DNA of 52,704 nucleotides from Flavobacteriales bacterium (lineage in GTDB: Bacteria; Bacteroidota; Bacteroidia; UBA10329), in the NCBI GenBank assembly GCA_020635535.1, contig JACJZP010000021.1:1-52704 (forward strand). The letters run 5' to 3'. A program made the position numbers and the translations under genes. Position 1 is the stretch's first letter, and each line of letters begins with the position of its first letter. Positions 1 to 8,009 of this stretch are shown piece by piece. The notes under the pieces were generated by a model. It saw nothing but the letters and a program-made list of their open reading frames with translations. It ran no database searches and was not told the DNA's origin.

Positions 1-161
1 ACCACAAATTCATCGAATTCTTTCAGTGCTTCTTCTTGAGCTTTGGTCGCGGAAATGCCTGCTTGCTGATTCTGATAATGATTGTCCTTGGCCGTTTCGG
101 CATTCATGGCAAATGCCACTGGCCGTATCATCAATATGTTGGATGTGGTCTGTGCCGCCAT
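1..161 (-). CDS. ctlX: Citrulline hydrolase CtlX-type amidinotransferase, N-terminal part
   Basis: The gene is cut by the left edge; about 53 N-terminal residues are visible, starting at the ATG at 159-161. They read MAAQTTSNILMIRPVAF followed by a FAMNAETAKDNHYQN stretch, which is the characteristic N-terminus of CtlX proteins of the guanidino-group-modifying (amidinotransferase) superfamily. The family hydrolyses citrulline to ornithine in the cytoplasm. The start codon lies 2 bp after the TGA of the upstream arginine deiminase gene, so the two are almost certainly co-transcribed and would act in series: arginine to citrulline, then citrulline to ornithine. The catalytic residues lie outside the window, so activity cannot be judged. 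Confidence 0.8.
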   Translation of the reverse strand, partial: MAAQTTSNILMIRPVAFAMNAETAKDNHYQNQQAGISATKAQEEALKEFDEFV

Positions 162-163
162 AC

Positions 164-1636
164 TCAAATGTCTTCGCGTTGCAGTGGCATACTCATGCAA
201 TGCGTGCCGCCACGGGCGCGCGAAAGCTCAGCCGATTGAAGTGTGATGAGCGTATCACCTTTAATGAGGTCTTCCAACTTGGCGCCAGCATCCATCTGTG
301 CATTGAAATCCTCTGCTTTTATCAACTTAAAACCTCGTTTTCGGAGGGTTTCGTTCGTGTACACGTTTCTATCGTAGCCGATGATCACACCTTCGCGGAT
401 GGCCAAAAAGTTGCAGCTATCGGTCCATTGCTCGCGTTCGGTGAACGGGAAAATGGAACCTCCGTTCGGAACGATATTCGCCTTTTTACAACCGAAATCT
501 TCCAGACTTACCTCTTTCAATAGGTCATCCAAGAAGTCGAATTCCTTCTTCTTAACCTTAAATCCATCGCCCTTTGTTTGTCGGATGAACTGCGTGACGT
601 ACACCTGCTCTTCGGGCGTTTCCATCTCATCATCCAGCATTCTTCTAAAGTCAATCTCTTCTTTGGAAAGCGTGATGGCATCTTTGGTGAATGGCGCATA
701 AACCACCCACGTATCGCGCTTTACCATCGTAAATATGGTGTCGATGTGCATGTACGCACGCTCGGCTGGGATGTGCACCACTGAAACTTTATCCACCAGA
801 TTTCGACTGAAGAGTTGGGTCGTCAATTGGTGAATGGCGTTCTGCGTGGTTCTGGCGCTCTGTCCAACTAACAAATGCCGCGGACTGATCATCATCACAT
901 CACCACCTTCAATGCTTACTTCCTGTTTCTCCCGCGTGAGCGCATCAGTAAGGAAGTAGTATTCGTTATCCTCCAGCTCGATCACGCGGTCGGTAAACTG
1001 ATATTTGTCCCAATTGGCCTCATCACCGAACAGGTAGAAATAGGCGATGTATTTAATAAGGAGTGCTTCGCGAGTGCGACCTTTCTCTGCGGCCTTTATC
1101 AGGAGCAGGTGGTCGTTGATCACAATACCGATGTCGCGTGTAAAGATGAAGTTGGGCAGCGGAGCAAAGAGGTAATCTTCCTCGCCTTCGTACATCCAAA
1201 CGCCCGAAATAAGAGTGCGGGTCAGTTGCTCTGCATCCATTTTCATGAGCAGCATCTGCGTTTCGAAGTCGCACTTTTCCATCGCGCATACCGCAGAAAC
1301 CAATAGCTGCTTCGCGAGGTCGTTCTTCAGAACTTGCATCAGCAGGTGCTCGGCATCCAGCACTTTATCCGACTTCAGATAACCTTCCTTGGTCGGTTTG
1401 AAGAAATCGGAATCGCTCTTATCGCGATTGCGCATCACTTCCGGGTCGAGGAACCACAACAGCACGCTCAGGTACTCATTGTACTCCTTGCGCATGTTGT
1501 CGAGGTAAACGATGTCATCGTAAAGCAGTTCCTCCATCATGCGCGGGGCAATTTTGCCGATACCCGCATCTGGACTGTGAATGATCAGCCGCTTCAACGT
1601 ACCGACCTCTGACGAAACCTTGATGTTCTTGCTCAT
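164..1636 (-). CDS. arcA: Arginine deiminase family protein
   Basis: This 490-residue protein belongs to the arginine deiminase branch of the amidinotransferase superfamily, which converts arginine to citrulline and ammonia. Visible signatures are an SIEGGDV segment (substrate-binding acidic residues), a HIDTIFTMV segment with the catalytic His, and the C-terminal GGTHCMSMPL motif carrying the nucleophilic Cys. Classical ArcA is about 410 residues, so this is a longer form, with extra length in the N-terminal half. It starts at an ATG (1634-1636) and runs into the CtlX-like gene with a 2 bp gap. No carbamate kinase or ornithine carbamoyltransferase is visible nearby, so it probably supports a deiminase-hydrolase route rather than the ATP-yielding ArcABC pathway. 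The role is inferred from family. Confidence 0.85.
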   Translation of the reverse strand: MSKNIKVSSEVGTLKRLIIHSPDAGIGKIAPRMMEELLYDDIVYLDNMRKEYNEYLSVLLWFLDPEVMRNRDKSDSDFFKPTKEGYLKSDKVLDAEHLLMQVLKNDLAKQLLVSAVCAMEKCDFETQMLLMKMDAEQLTRTLISGVWMYEGEEDYLFAPLPNFIFTRDIGIVINDHLLLIKAAEKGRTREALLIKYIAYFYLFGDEANWDKYQFTDRVIELEDNEYYFLTDALTREKQEVSIEGGDVMMISPRHLLVGQSARTTQNAIHQLTTQLFSRNLVDKVSVVHIPAERAYMHIDTIFTMVKRDTWVVYAPFTKDAITLSKEEIDFRRMLDDEMETPEEQVYVTQFIRQTKGDGFKVKKKEFDFLDDLLKEVSLEDFGCKKANIVPNGGSIFPFTEREQWTDSCNFLAIREGVIIGYDRNVYTNETLRKRGFKLIKAEDFNAQMDAGAKLEDLIKGDTLITLQSAELSRARGGTHCMSMPLQREDI

Positions 1637-1674
1637 AACCTGAGATTTGAGGGCGAAGTTAGCACTTGGGTTTA

Positions 1675-1740
1675 GTTCAAGGTGTGACGTTCAAGGTTCG
1701 AGGTGGCCGAACTTTGAACATTGAACCCCGAACTTTGAAC
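1675..1740. repeat. Low-complexity repeated words upstream of argS
   Basis: The spacer holds two direct copies of GTTCAAGGT (1675-1683, 1689-1697) followed by two copies of CGAACTTTGAAC (1708-1719, 1729-1740). The first word is partly the inverse of the second, so the block can fold back on itself. It belongs to the same style of degenerate tandem or inverted words found in the catabolic cluster further right. No function is known to me. Confidence 0.6.
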
Positions 1741-1750
1741 CGCCTATTTA

Positions 1751-1758
1751 TAGTTTTG
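1751..1758 (+). promoter_or_regulatory. Putative Bacteroidota -7 box for argS
   Basis: TAGTTTTG matches the Bacteroidota -7 consensus TAnnTTTG and ends 16 bp before the argS GTG, implying a very short leader. No well-spaced -33 TTG was found, so the call rests on the -7 match alone. Confidence 0.45.
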
Positions 1759-1774
1759 CAGCAAATTACAGAAG

Positions 1775-3553
1775 GTGTCGAACGTGCTCGTATCAAGTAT
1801 TCAGGAAGTTCTAAAGGAACTCTACGGACAGGAAGTTGCAGTAGAACAGATTCAGCTTCAAAAAACCCGCAAGGATTTTGAAGGTGATGTAACGCTGGTG
1901 GCGTTTCCGCTGCTGCGCGTTTCCAAGAAATCTCCTGAGCAGACGGGCGAAGACATCGGCAATGCGCTCGTGGCCAAGGTAGATCATGTAGCAGGGTTCA
2001 ACGTGGTGAAGGGTTTCCTCAACCTATCATTCTCGGCTGGTTACTGGGTCTCGCAGTTGGCGGATATCGTTAAGACCGAGAACTATGGTTTCCGTCAGAA
2101 AGGTGCGCACAGCCGCAACATCATGGTCGAGTATTCATCGCCCAATACCAATAAGCCGTTGCACTTGGGGCACATCCGAAATAATCTGCTCGGTTATTCG
2201 GTCTCCGAGATCCTGAAGGCCAACGGTCACGCGGTGCAGAAAGTGCAGGTGATCAACGACCGTGGTATCCACATCTGCAAAAGCATGTTGGCGTGGCAGA
2301 AGTTCGGCAATGACGAAACGCCACAGTCATCGGGCCTCAAAGGCGATAAGCTGGTTGGCAAGTATTATGTGGAGTTCGATAAGCATTACAAGGCCCAGAT
2401 CGCGCAGCTGGTAGAAGCAGGAAAGACCAAGGAAGAGGCCGAGGCCGAAGCACCTATAATAATAGAGGCGCGCGAAATGCTTCTGAAATGGGAGGCAGAC
2501 GATGCCGAGGTGCGTCAGCTTTGGGAGAAGATGAACGGCTGGGTGTATGATGGTTTCGATGAGACTTACAACCGCTTGGGCGTTGACTTCGACAAGCTCT
2601 ATTATGAAAGCAACACCTATTTAATAGGTAAGGAGTTGGTGGAGCGTGGAGTAGAGGATGGGATTTTCCAAAAGCGGCAAGATGGCTCTATCTGGTGCGA
2701 CCTCACCGAAGATGGCCTCGACCAGAAACTGCTTCTTCGTAAGGACGGAACGGCTGTTTACATGACGCAGGACCTCGGCACCGCCAAACTGCGTTATGAC
2801 GATTGGCCTGCGCTCAATCAATTGATATATACGGTAGGCAACGAGCAGGATTACCACTTCAAAGTGCTGTTCCTCATTCTCGGCAAGCTTGGTTTCGATT
2901 GGGCCCAGAACTGCTACCATTTATCTTATGGTATGGTCGATCTTCCTTCAGGAAAGATGAAATCCCGCGAAGGAACAGTAGTTGATGCCGATGACCTTAT
3001 GGACGAGATGGTCTCCACGGCCAAAGCACAGACTGAGGAAAAAGGCAAGCTCGAAGGAATGACCAACGAGGAGGCAGAGGAACTTTTCTCAGTGCTTGGT
3101 CTGGGTGCCCTCAAGTATTTCATGCTGAAGGTGGACCCGAAGAAGCGTATGCTTTTCAATCCTGCTGAAAGTATTGACATGCAGGGCAACACGGGACCGT
3201 TCATTCAATACACGCATGCCCGTATCAAGTCTGTTTTGCGAAAGGCTGAGGTTACACAGGCTTCAACACCAAAGTTGAATGAGATCAACGAACACGAACG
3301 TTCATTGATTCGATTGTTGAGCCAATATCCAGAGGTGATCATTCAGGCGGGAGATGAGTACAGTCCAGCGGTGATCGCCAATTATACCTACGAACTCGCC
3401 AAGGAATACAACACGTTCTATCACGAATGTCCGATCCTTATCGAGGAAGATGCCAACGTGAAAGAATTGCGCTTGGCAATTTCGGCCATGACGGCTGATG
3501 TCATTGCTTCGGCCATGAAATTGTTGGGCGTTCAGGTGCCCGAAAGAATGTAA
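1775..3553 (+). CDS. argS: Arginyl-tRNA synthetase
   Basis: This 592-residue class I aminoacyl-tRNA synthetase charges tRNA-Arg in the cytoplasm. The N-terminal additional domain (about residues 1-110) precedes the HIGH motif, here HLGH at residues 130-133 in a PLHLGHIRNN context. The KMSKS-equivalent reads KMKSREGT near residue 394, as is usual for ArgRS. The C-terminal helical anticodon-binding DALR domain includes the typical NTGPFIQYTHAR segment. The length is normal. The start chosen is GTG at 1775; a second GTG in frame at 1784 would remove three residues. It is transcribed divergently from the arginine deiminase operon, which is an apt pairing but may be coincidence. Confidence 0.97.
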   Translation: MSNVLVSSIQEVLKELYGQEVAVEQIQLQKTRKDFEGDVTLVAFPLLRVSKKSPEQTGEDIGNALVAKVDHVAGFNVVKGFLNLSFSAGYWVSQLADIVKTENYGFRQKGAHSRNIMVEYSSPNTNKPLHLGHIRNNLLGYSVSEILKANGHAVQKVQVINDRGIHICKSMLAWQKFGNDETPQSSGLKGDKLVGKYYVEFDKHYKAQIAQLVEAGKTKEEAEAEAPIIIEAREMLLKWEADDAEVRQLWEKMNGWVYDGFDETYNRLGVDFDKLYYESNTYLIGKELVERGVEDGIFQKRQDGSIWCDLTEDGLDQKLLLRKDGTAVYMTQDLGTAKLRYDDWPALNQLIYTVGNEQDYHFKVLFLILGKLGFDWAQNCYHLSYGMVDLPSGKMKSREGTVVDADDLMDEMVSTAKAQTEEKGKLEGMTNEEAEELFSVLGLGALKYFMLKVDPKKRMLFNPAESIDMQGNTGPFIQYTHARIKSVLRKAEVTQASTPKLNEINEHERSLIRLLSQYPEVIIQAGDEYSPAVIANYTYELAKEYNTFYHECPILIEEDANVKELRLAISAMTADVIASAMKLLGVQVPERM

Positions 3554-3573
3554 TTCAACTATCTAAATGGAAC

Positions 3574-3663
3574 AGCCACAGAGACACAGAAAGCACAGAG
3601 GTTTTCACAGAAGGAATTTCATTTGTCTCTGAGAAATCTGTGAAAATCTGTGTCTCTGTGGCT
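3574..3663. repeat. Long palindromic hairpin repeat, copy 1
   Basis: A 17-bp arm at 3574-3590 (AGCCACAGAGACACAGA) is perfectly complementary to 3647-3663, and a second pair, TTTTCACAGA (3602-3611) and TCTGTGAAAA (3637-3646), stacks inside it. The element fills the spacer between argS and ffh and is followed by six A residues. A second copy at 22843-22923 has a paired substitution in both arms. It could act as a terminator, an mRNA-stabilising hairpin or a mobile palindrome. Confidence 0.85.
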
Positions 3664-3711
3664 AAAAAATGTCTTTTCATTCGACAAGCATTTGGAGAGG
3701 AAGAATGTAGA

Positions 3712-3742
3712 TTGACAAACGCATTCGGTAACATTACCTTTG
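3712..3742 (+). promoter_or_regulatory. Putative promoter for ffh
   Basis: TTG at 3712-3714 is followed after 20 bp by TACCTTTG at 3735-3742. This fits the Bacteroidota sigma-ABfr layout (-33 TTG, -7 TAnnTTTG). The ffh ATG lies 22 bp downstream. Confidence 0.65.
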
Positions 3743-3764
3743 CACGCTTAAACCGAAAGAGCAC

Positions 3765-5099
3765 ATGTTCGAGAACTTAACGGAGAAATTTGACAAGGCG
3801 TTTCAGACGCTGAAAGGTGAGGGAAAAATCACGGAGATCAACGTGGCCGAAACCATGAAAGAAGTGAGACGTGCGCTGCTCGATGCGGACGTTAACTACA
3901 AGATCGCGAAAGATTTCACCGACACCGTCAAGCAAAAGGCACTTGGGCAGGACGTACTGACGGCCGTGAAGCCAGGTCAGTTGATGGTGAAGATCACCAA
4001 AGACGAGCTTACCACGTTGATGGGCGGCTCAACCGTGGAGGTGAACCTCGATGGCAAACCTGCGGTCATTCTGATTGCGGGTCTGCAAGGTTCGGGTAAA
4101 ACCACTTTCTCAGGTAAGCTTGCCAAATTCTTAAAGTCGAAAAAGCAAAAGAATCCATTGTTGGTGGCGTGTGACGTGTATCGTCCAGCGGCCATCGATC
4201 AGTTGACCGTGCTCGGAGAACAAGTTGGCGTTAAGGTTTATAAGGAAGAAGGCAATAAAAATCCGGTAGCGATTGCTGAAGCATCCATCAACTACGCCAA
4301 GGCGAATGGCCATAATGTGGTGATCGTGGATACCGCAGGTCGTTTGGCGGTGGATGAGGAAATGATGAACGAGATCGATCGCGTTCACAAGGCCATCAAA
4401 CCACAGGAAACGCTTTTCGTGGTCGATTCCATGACGGGTCAGGATGCGGTGAACACCGCCAAAGCCTTCAACGACCGATTGGATTTCGATGGTGTTGTCC
4501 TAACGAAGTTGGATGGTGATACGCGCGGTGGTGCGGCTCTTTCCATCCGTTCGGTGGTAAATAAGCCGATCAAGTTTGTCGGTATTGGAGAAAAGCTCGA
4601 AGCGCTCGATATTTTCCACCCAGACCGTATGGCCGACCGTATTCTCGGCATGGGTGACGTGGTCTCACTCGTTGAGCGTGCGCAAGAGCAGTTCGATGAA
4701 GAACAGGCCCGCAGACTTCAGAAGAAGATCGCTAAGAACACCTTCGATTTCAATGACTTCTTGGATCAGATCAATCAGATCAAGAAGATGGGAAACATCA
4801 AGGATCTGATGGGCATGATTCCCGGAATGGGCAAGGCTTTGAAGGATGTGGATATTGACGATGATGCCTTCAAGCAGGTTGAGGCCATTATCGGGTCGAT
4901 GACACCTCAAGAACGTTCAAACCCGCAATTGATAGATGGTTCTCGAAGAAAAAGGATAGCTTTAGGTAGCGGTTCAACCATTCAGGATGTAAATCGACTG
5001 CTCAAGCAGTTTGAGGAAAGCAGAAAGATGATGCGCATGTTCTCGAACAAAGGAGCCATGAAAAATATGATGCGCAATAATCCGCTTGGAAGGAGATAG
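3765..5099 (+). CDS. ffh: Signal recognition particle protein Ffh (SRP54)
   Basis: This 444-residue GTPase binds signal sequences of nascent membrane and exported proteins and delivers ribosomes to FtsY at the inner membrane. It has the N-terminal four-helix domain, a G domain with the P-loop GLQGSGKTT (residues 106-114), DVYRPAAIDQL, DTAGRL near 190 and TKLDGDTRGG. A methionine-rich M domain (about 295-440) contains the MGMIPGM segment and binds 4.5S RNA. The length is normal for the family. It is a single gene behind its own promoter. No SRP RNA gene was recognised nearby. Confidence 0.97.
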   Translation: MFENLTEKFDKAFQTLKGEGKITEINVAETMKEVRRALLDADVNYKIAKDFTDTVKQKALGQDVLTAVKPGQLMVKITKDELTTLMGGSTVEVNLDGKPAVILIAGLQGSGKTTFSGKLAKFLKSKKQKNPLLVACDVYRPAAIDQLTVLGEQVGVKVYKEEGNKNPVAIAEASINYAKANGHNVVIVDTAGRLAVDEEMMNEIDRVHKAIKPQETLFVVDSMTGQDAVNTAKAFNDRLDFDGVVLTKLDGDTRGGAALSIRSVVNKPIKFVGIGEKLEALDIFHPDRMADRILGMGDVVSLVERAQEQFDEEQARRLQKKIAKNTFDFNDFLDQINQIKKMGNIKDLMGMIPGMGKALKDVDIDDDAFKQVEAIIGSMTPQERSNPQLIDGSRRKRIALGSGSTIQDVNRLLKQFEESRKMMRMFSNKGAMKNMMRNNPLGRR

Positions 5100-5163
5100 C
5101 GAAGACCAGAATTGGAGGATTTCTGAGAATTGAGTCGCGAAAGTGACTATAGTCGCAATTAGC

Positions 5164-5178
5164 TACGTGATTCACGTA
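5164..5178. promoter_or_regulatory. Palindrome upstream of folD
   Basis: TACGTGA, one base, then TCACGTA form a perfect 7+1+7 inverted repeat about 40 bp before the folD ATG. It is the right size for a dimeric regulator site. No second copy was noticed, so operator function is speculative. Confidence 0.35.
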
Positions 5179-5218
5179 TTTAATTGTTGATTTAGTGTTA
5201 TACTTGTATTGTCTTGTG

Positions 5219-6121
5219 ATGATATTAAACGGAAAAAAGATAGCGGAGGAAATCAAAGCAGAGTTGGCCAATGAGGTTCGGTTACTTGCTGCCAATGGTC
5301 AAAGACCACCACATTTGGCTGCCATTCTCGTTGGAAACGATGGAGCGAGTGAAACGTATGTGGCAAGCAAGGTCAAATCGTGCGAGACGATCGGATTCGG
5401 CTCTACACTGGTGCGACTTCCTGCGGACGTTTCTGAGGAGCAGCTTCTACATGAGATCGACTCAATCAATGCGAATGACGAAATCGATGGCCTGATAGTT
5501 CAGCTACCATTACCAAAACATATTGATGAGCAGAAAGTAACAGAGCGTGTCATTCCAGAGAAAGATGTAGATGGCTTTCATCCTGTAAATGTGGGCAAGC
5601 TGGTGTTGGGCTTGCCAACGTTCGTTTCGGCCACTCCAAAAGGAATCATGGAGATGTTGAAGCGATATGACATAGAAACAAGCGGAAAGCACTGTGTAGT
5701 TCTAGGTAGAAGCAATATAGTAGGAACACCCATGGCAAATCTTATGAGCCGTAACAGCTATCCAGGAAATTGCACGGTTACCCTTTGTCACAGCAGAACG
5801 AAAGACTTAGTATCTTACACTCGTTCAGCCGATATTTTAATAGTTGCACTTGGCAGACCTGAGTTCGTTACAGCAGATATGGTGAAGGAGGGGGCAGTGG
5901 TCATTGATGTTGGAATTACGCGTGTGGAAGATTCAACCAACCCAAGAGGCTATGTGCTTAAGGGTGATGTTGCATTTGATGAAATCGAGAAGAAGGCTTC
6001 GTTCATTACCCCTGTTCCAGGAGGTGTTGGAAGAACCACTATAACAGCTTTGTTGCAGAATACCTTGCAAGCAAGACTCAATAACGTTAAACCCAGTAAA
6101 TTACATAATCATGTCAGTTAA
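5219..6121 (+). CDS. folD: Bifunctional methylenetetrahydrofolate dehydrogenase/cyclohydrolase
   Basis: FolD interconverts 5,10-methylene-THF, 5,10-methenyl-THF and 10-formyl-THF in cytoplasmic one-carbon metabolism. The protein has 300 residues, a normal length. Visible motifs are YVASKVKSCE with the catalytic Lys51, PEKDVDGFHPVNVGKL, the nucleotide-binding GRSNIVGTPMA, and the C-terminal PVPGGVG. The last motif continues as RTT, whereas PMT is the usual continuation; this is unusual but near the loop end. An ATG at 5219 was chosen because FolD proteins start just before LNGK; an upstream in-frame TTG at 5195 would add eight hydrophobic residues. Its last 11 bp overlap the next gene, so the two are probably translated from one mRNA. 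Confidence 0.95.
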   Translation: MILNGKKIAEEIKAELANEVRLLAANGQRPPHLAAILVGNDGASETYVASKVKSCETIGFGSTLVRLPADVSEEQLLHEIDSINANDEIDGLIVQLPLPKHIDEQKVTERVIPEKDVDGFHPVNVGKLVLGLPTFVSATPKGIMEMLKRYDIETSGKHCVVLGRSNIVGTPMANLMSRNSYPGNCTVTLCHSRTKDLVSYTRSADILIVALGRPEFVTADMVKEGAVVIDVGITRVEDSTNPRGYVLKGDVAFDEIEKKASFITPVPGGVGRTTITALLQNTLQARLNNVKPSKLHNHVS

Positions 6122-6641
6122 AATCAAACTAAAGAACCGCGAGGATAAGTACGCAGTATTAGATGACAAGGTACATGAGGCAATCCAGGCCGATAAATAC
6201 TTGTCTTCTGTTAAGTTCCTAGACAATCTAAGAGCCCACTCAAATGGATATGGTGTATTCCAGCGATGCATCACCACCAAGAAAGGTCCTGTTTACGAGA
6301 CCATCTATTTGCACAAGTACATTGCCGAGAAATTCATCAAAAAGCCGAAGAGCGATAGAAAATTGTTCGTTCGGTTCATTGATGGTGATGTGTTGAATTG
6401 CCAGTTGGAGAATCTGGAATGGGTAACCATGAATACCCTCAGAAGAGAAATGAAAAACTTCAAGAGTAAGACCGGTTATCGTGGAGTTACTAAGGAGAAG
6501 AATCGCTATCGCGCAGTGATTTATCATGAGCGCAAGGCATTCAACCTTGGCTTCTATGACACTGCTGAAGAAGCTGCAAAGGCATACAACAAGAAATCGA
6601 GAGAGCTTTTCGGTGAGACAGGTAGTCTCAATGAAGTGTGA
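6111..6641 (+). CDS. Small HNH-like plus AP2 domain DNA-binding protein
   Basis: The 176-residue protein pairs a degenerate HNH homing-endonuclease-like region (about 58-107: YLHKYIAEKF ... FIDGDVLNCQLENLEWVT) with a C-terminal AP2 DNA-binding domain (about 121-172: GYRGVTKEKNRYRAVI ... GFYDTAEEAAKAYN). In active HNH_3 enzymes the segment before DG usually reads VNH or similar; here it is VRF, with Phe89 replacing the expected catalytic His, so nuclease activity looks lost. It overlaps folD by 11 bp and ends at a strong terminator, which suggests a resident gene rather than a free intron element. A domesticated homing endonuclease acting as a DNA-binding or regulatory protein is my inference; the target is unknown. 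Confidence 0.7.
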   Translation: MSVKIKLKNREDKYAVLDDKVHEAIQADKYLSSVKFLDNLRAHSNGYGVFQRCITTKKGPVYETIYLHKYIAEKFIKKPKSDRKLFVRFIDGDVLNCQLENLEWVTMNTLRREMKNFKSKTGYRGVTKEKNRYRAVIYHERKAFNLGFYDTAEEAAKAYNKKSRELFGETGSLNEV

Positions 6642-6667
6642 TCGTTCTTGAAAGTGAGTTATGAGAA

Positions 6668-6702
6668 AAAACGCCCGTTCAGCTAATTTGAACGGGCGTT
6701 TT
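6668..6702. terminator. Bidirectional rho-independent terminator
   Basis: A perfect 14-bp stem (AAAACGCCCGTTCA at 6668-6681 pairing with 6689-6702) with a 7-nt loop is flanked by A residues on the left and a T-rich tract on the right. It lies between the convergent HNH-AP2 gene and the SiaB-like gene and should serve both. Confidence 0.9.
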
Positions 6703-6705
6703 CTT

Positions 6706-7257
6706 TTATTCTGCGTCACTATCGATGGTAATGTGAAGACTGAAGAAACTCACCCTATCATCAATTGGATGAATGTGGTAATTCAGTTTTTTGCCGCTCT
6801 TCCTATAGATGTCCAATAGCCCGAGTCCGGCTCCACCCTTGGCAGAATACTCAGATTTGTCGAGTCTGTCGCTGTATATCTCTCGCATGTTCCGATGTTC
6901 CCAACTGTTGATCTCGTTGATCTTGGCTTTCAGTGCATCAATGTTGGAATTGTCAATACGATTTCCGGTTATGATGAAGAAATCATCTTCGTGCCGCCCC
7001 AGTAGCAAGATGCTGGCCACTTCTTCATTTGCCTTGCCGGTTGCCGAGTGTTTGACAATGTTCTGAAGACACTCAACCAAGATGTTGAACACCCTTTTTC
7101 GGAGTTTCTTTTCTTCTCCGGTCTGTACCAGTTTTAATTCAGTTATTGACAGAAGTTGCTGAACCGTTTCCTCACTGATGTGATCGCGATAGGCGAGCAG
7201 CAGCTCGTTTTCGGACATCATCCGGTCTATATCAACATACTGGTCAACTCTAGACAA
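6706..7257 (-). CDS. SiaB family protein kinase (DUF6272-like)
   Basis: This 183-residue protein has the GHKL/histidine-kinase-like ATPase fold of SiaB-type kinases. The N-box is FNILVECLQNIVKHS, with Glu and Asn in the ATP/Mg-binding positions, and the glycine-rich lid is KGGAGLGLLDIYRKSGKK. In other bacteria SiaB phosphorylates the STAS-like regulator SiaC, and in Bacteroidota the two genes are often neighbours, but no SiaC-like gene is visible here. The longest start is a TTG at 7257; an ATG at 7221 would shorten the protein by 12 residues and is equally plausible. It is transcribed towards the terminator shared with the HNH-AP2 gene. Substrate and signal are unknown. Confidence 0.75.
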   Translation of the reverse strand: MSRVDQYVDIDRMMSENELLLAYRDHISEETVQQLLSITELKLVQTGEEKKLRKRVFNILVECLQNIVKHSATGKANEEVASILLLGRHEDDFFIITGNRIDNSNIDALKAKINEINSWEHRNMREIYSDRLDKSEYSAKGGAGLGLLDIYRKSGKKLNYHIHPIDDRVSFFSLHITIDSDAE

Positions 7258-7316
7258 AGGCCTAATTTATAGTGGTTAGGATACGCTTCCTACGGGAAAT
7301 GCGTATCAAGGTTATA

Positions 7317-8009
7317 ATGAGTCATAAATTTTCACTCGACCTTAATGGATACTTTAGCGACATGAAACTCCCTGAGTTAGACCAAATACAATTGGAGGAA
7401 CTGGATAAAGGCAGAATGCTACCTATTATGGAGGAGTTCTATACCATACAGGGAGAGGGGCATCATACTGGCAAGCCCGCCTACTTCATTAGAATTGGAG
7501 GATGCGATGTAGGATGTCATTGGTGTGATGTGAAAGAGAGCTGGGATGCTTCCATACACCCTTTGAAGAGTGTTGATAAGGTGGTTGAGCATGCGGCCGC
7601 GCAAACAGCAAAAACCGTGGTGATAACCGGTGGAGAGCCAATGACCTTCAATCTGAATTACATCACGCAGCAATTAAAGAAACGCGGCATCAGCGTTCAC
7701 ATAGAAACATCAGGGGCTCATAATTTCTCGGGAACCTTTGATTGGGTCTGTCTATCTCCAAAGAAAAACTCGCCACCCAAGAGTGAATATTACGAGAAGG
7801 CTGATGAACTGAAGGTTATCGTTTACAATCGGCACGATTTTGAGTGGGCTAAGGAACACGCACTTAAGGTAAGTGACAAGTGCAGGCTTTTTCTTCAACC
7901 TGAGTGGAGTAAAAGAGATGAAATGATGCCCTTAATAGTAGATTTTGTGATGGAGAACCCAGAATGGAACGTTTCGTTGCAAAGCCATAAATACATGAAT
8001 ATTCCGTAG
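7317..8009 (+). CDS. queE: 7-carboxy-7-deazaguanine synthase
   Basis: QueE is a radical SAM enzyme that contracts 6-carboxy-tetrahydropterin to 7-carboxy-7-deazaguanine, an early step to the tRNA base queuosine. The cluster motif CxxxCxxC is visible as Cys63, Cys67 and Cys70 in GGCDVGCHWCD, preceded by FYTIQGEG and followed by the SAM-binding VVITGGEP. The 230-residue length and the SHKYMNIP C-terminus are typical for Bacteroidota QueE. ATG 7317 was chosen because earlier in-frame starts add unrelated residues. Its TAG overlaps the next gene's GTG by one base. It implies queuosine synthesis, relevant to the glycosyltransferase at 20189. Confidence 0.95.
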   Translation: MSHKFSLDLNGYFSDMKLPELDQIQLEELDKGRMLPIMEEFYTIQGEGHHTGKPAYFIRIGGCDVGCHWCDVKESWDASIHPLKSVDKVVEHAAAQTAKTVVITGGEPMTFNLNYITQQLKKRGISVHIETSGAHNFSGTFDWVCLSPKKNSPPKSEYYEKADELKVIVYNRHDFEWAKEHALKVSDKCRLFLQPEWSKRDEMMPLIVDFVMENPEWNVSLQSHKYMNIP

